This document shows positions 5,216 through 5,621 of a stretch of 5,621 bases of DNA, piece after piece. The translations under genes and the position numbers were made by a program. The DNA lies in contig PLDP01000127.1 of NCBI GenBank assembly GCA_003136795.1, positions 4,369 to 9,989 on the forward strand. Direction: 5' to 3'. Position 1 is the first letter of the stretch. Every line of letters starts with the position of its first letter. The notes beneath the pieces are model-generated. The model was not told the DNA's origin. It saw nothing but the letters and a program-made list of their open reading frames with translations, and searched no databases. Origin of the DNA: Actinomycetota bacterium (lineage in GTDB: Bacteria > Actinomycetota > Thermoleophilia > Gaiellales > Gaiellaceae).

Positions 5216-5621
5216 GTCTCACCGCGAGTTCCCGCTCTATCCGCGGAACGCTGCGTCAGGAGATCGTGATCGACGGGAAGCACCGCCTGATCACCGACGA
5301 ACCGGAAGAGGTCGGGGGCGAAGGAAGCGCTCCCGCCCCCCACGAACTGCTCCCAGCCGCCCTCGCTTCGTGCGTTTCGACGACACTCGTCATGTACGCG
5401 AACCGGAAAGGCTGGGAGCTCGGAGACGTCTCCGTCGACGTCGACTACGACCATCGCTCCACACCCCGTCACTGCGACATCTCGATCAACATCAGTGGCG
5501 ACCTGAGCAGCGAGCAGATCGCGGTGTTGGACAAGGTCGCTGCGGCTTGCCCGGTTCGACGCGCCATCGAGACCGGGATCGAGTTCAGCGAGCAGATCAC
5601 CGGCGCCCCGCGGGCTCCGAT
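5212..5621 (+). CDS. OsmC/Ohr-family protein, partial at the 3' end
   Basis: The ATG overlaps the thioredoxin stop as ATGA, and the frame stays open to the window end, giving 136 residues. Family features are GGEGSAPAPHELLPAALASC (35-54), TTLVMYANRKGWEL (57-70), VSVDVDYDH (73-81), the GDL-x(7)-V strand-helix region, and AACPVRRAIE (111-120). Cys54 and Cys113 occupy the peroxidatic and resolving positions of OsmC/Ohr thiol peroxidases, which reduce organic hydroperoxides and, in some members, persulfides using lipoyl or dithiol reductants. An additional Cys88 in RHCDI is also present. The GG-x-x-x-A-P-x-P-H-E-L-L form is nearer the OsmC/YhfA branch than classical Ohr. At 136 residues it is close to full family length, so only the last few residues are probably missing. 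The start has no separate ribosome binding site, so translation is likely coupled to thioredoxin. Confidence 0.92.
   Translation, partial: MSLTASSRSIRGTLRQEIVIDGKHRLITDEPEEVGGEGSAPAPHELLPAALASCVSTTLVMYANRKGWELGDVSVDVDYDHRSTPRHCDISINISGDLSSEQIAVLDKVAAACPVRRAIETGIEFSEQITGAPRAP

Noticed and set aside
4777..5472. Minus-strand 231-residue frame opposite thioredoxin and OsmC
   Set aside because: Antisense to two strongly supported genes and without any domain of its own.

Overview
The window is GC-rich, with strongly G/C-ending codons in the real genes. Gene content and protein style suggest a high-GC actinomycete, possibly a Thermoleophilia/Solirubrobacter-like lineage. That placement is an impression from protein style, not a computed result.

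The layout is two divergent operons around a regulatory gap of about 90 bases (4170-4261). Leftward (minus strand), in transcription order: a 12-TM MMPL/RND-type transporter (4169-2013), a glutaredoxin/GST-N-like thioredoxin-fold protein joined to it by a TGATG stop/start (2013 down to at most 1540), a DUF302 protein whose ribosome binding site and start lie inside the glutaredoxin gene (1708-1304), and a TSUP (TauE/SafE) anion exporter (1243-419). Rightward (plus strand): an ArsR-family repressor (4262-4606), a small two-helix DUF2892 membrane protein (4626-4850), a thioredoxin with an intact WCGPC site (4868-5215), and an OsmC/Ohr-like protein (5212 to the window end) that overlaps the thioredoxin stop by ATGA.

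The gap carries a centred operator-like palindrome inside a wider perfect 7-base inverted repeat, directly before the arsR ribosome binding site. The simplest reading is that ArsR controls itself and both operons. The two arms combine thiol reduction (thioredoxin, glutaredoxin-like), hydroperoxide or persulfide handling (OsmC), sulfur-oxyanion-type export (TSUP), a second exporter (MMPL) and two small proteins often seen near sulfur metabolism genes (DUF302, DUF2892). I infer a thiol, sulfane-sulfur or oxidant stress module. The individual families are known; the combined arrangement is the part worth testing.

The left edge (1-418) is less orderly. It holds the N-terminal part of a COG4705-like membrane protein running off the window with no convincing start codon, and a short stretch resembling the end of an Lrp/AsnC-type regulator with no start. 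It looks like decayed or rearranged sequence downstream of the operon. No tRNA, rRNA, CRISPR array, insertion sequence or clear intrinsic terminator was seen.
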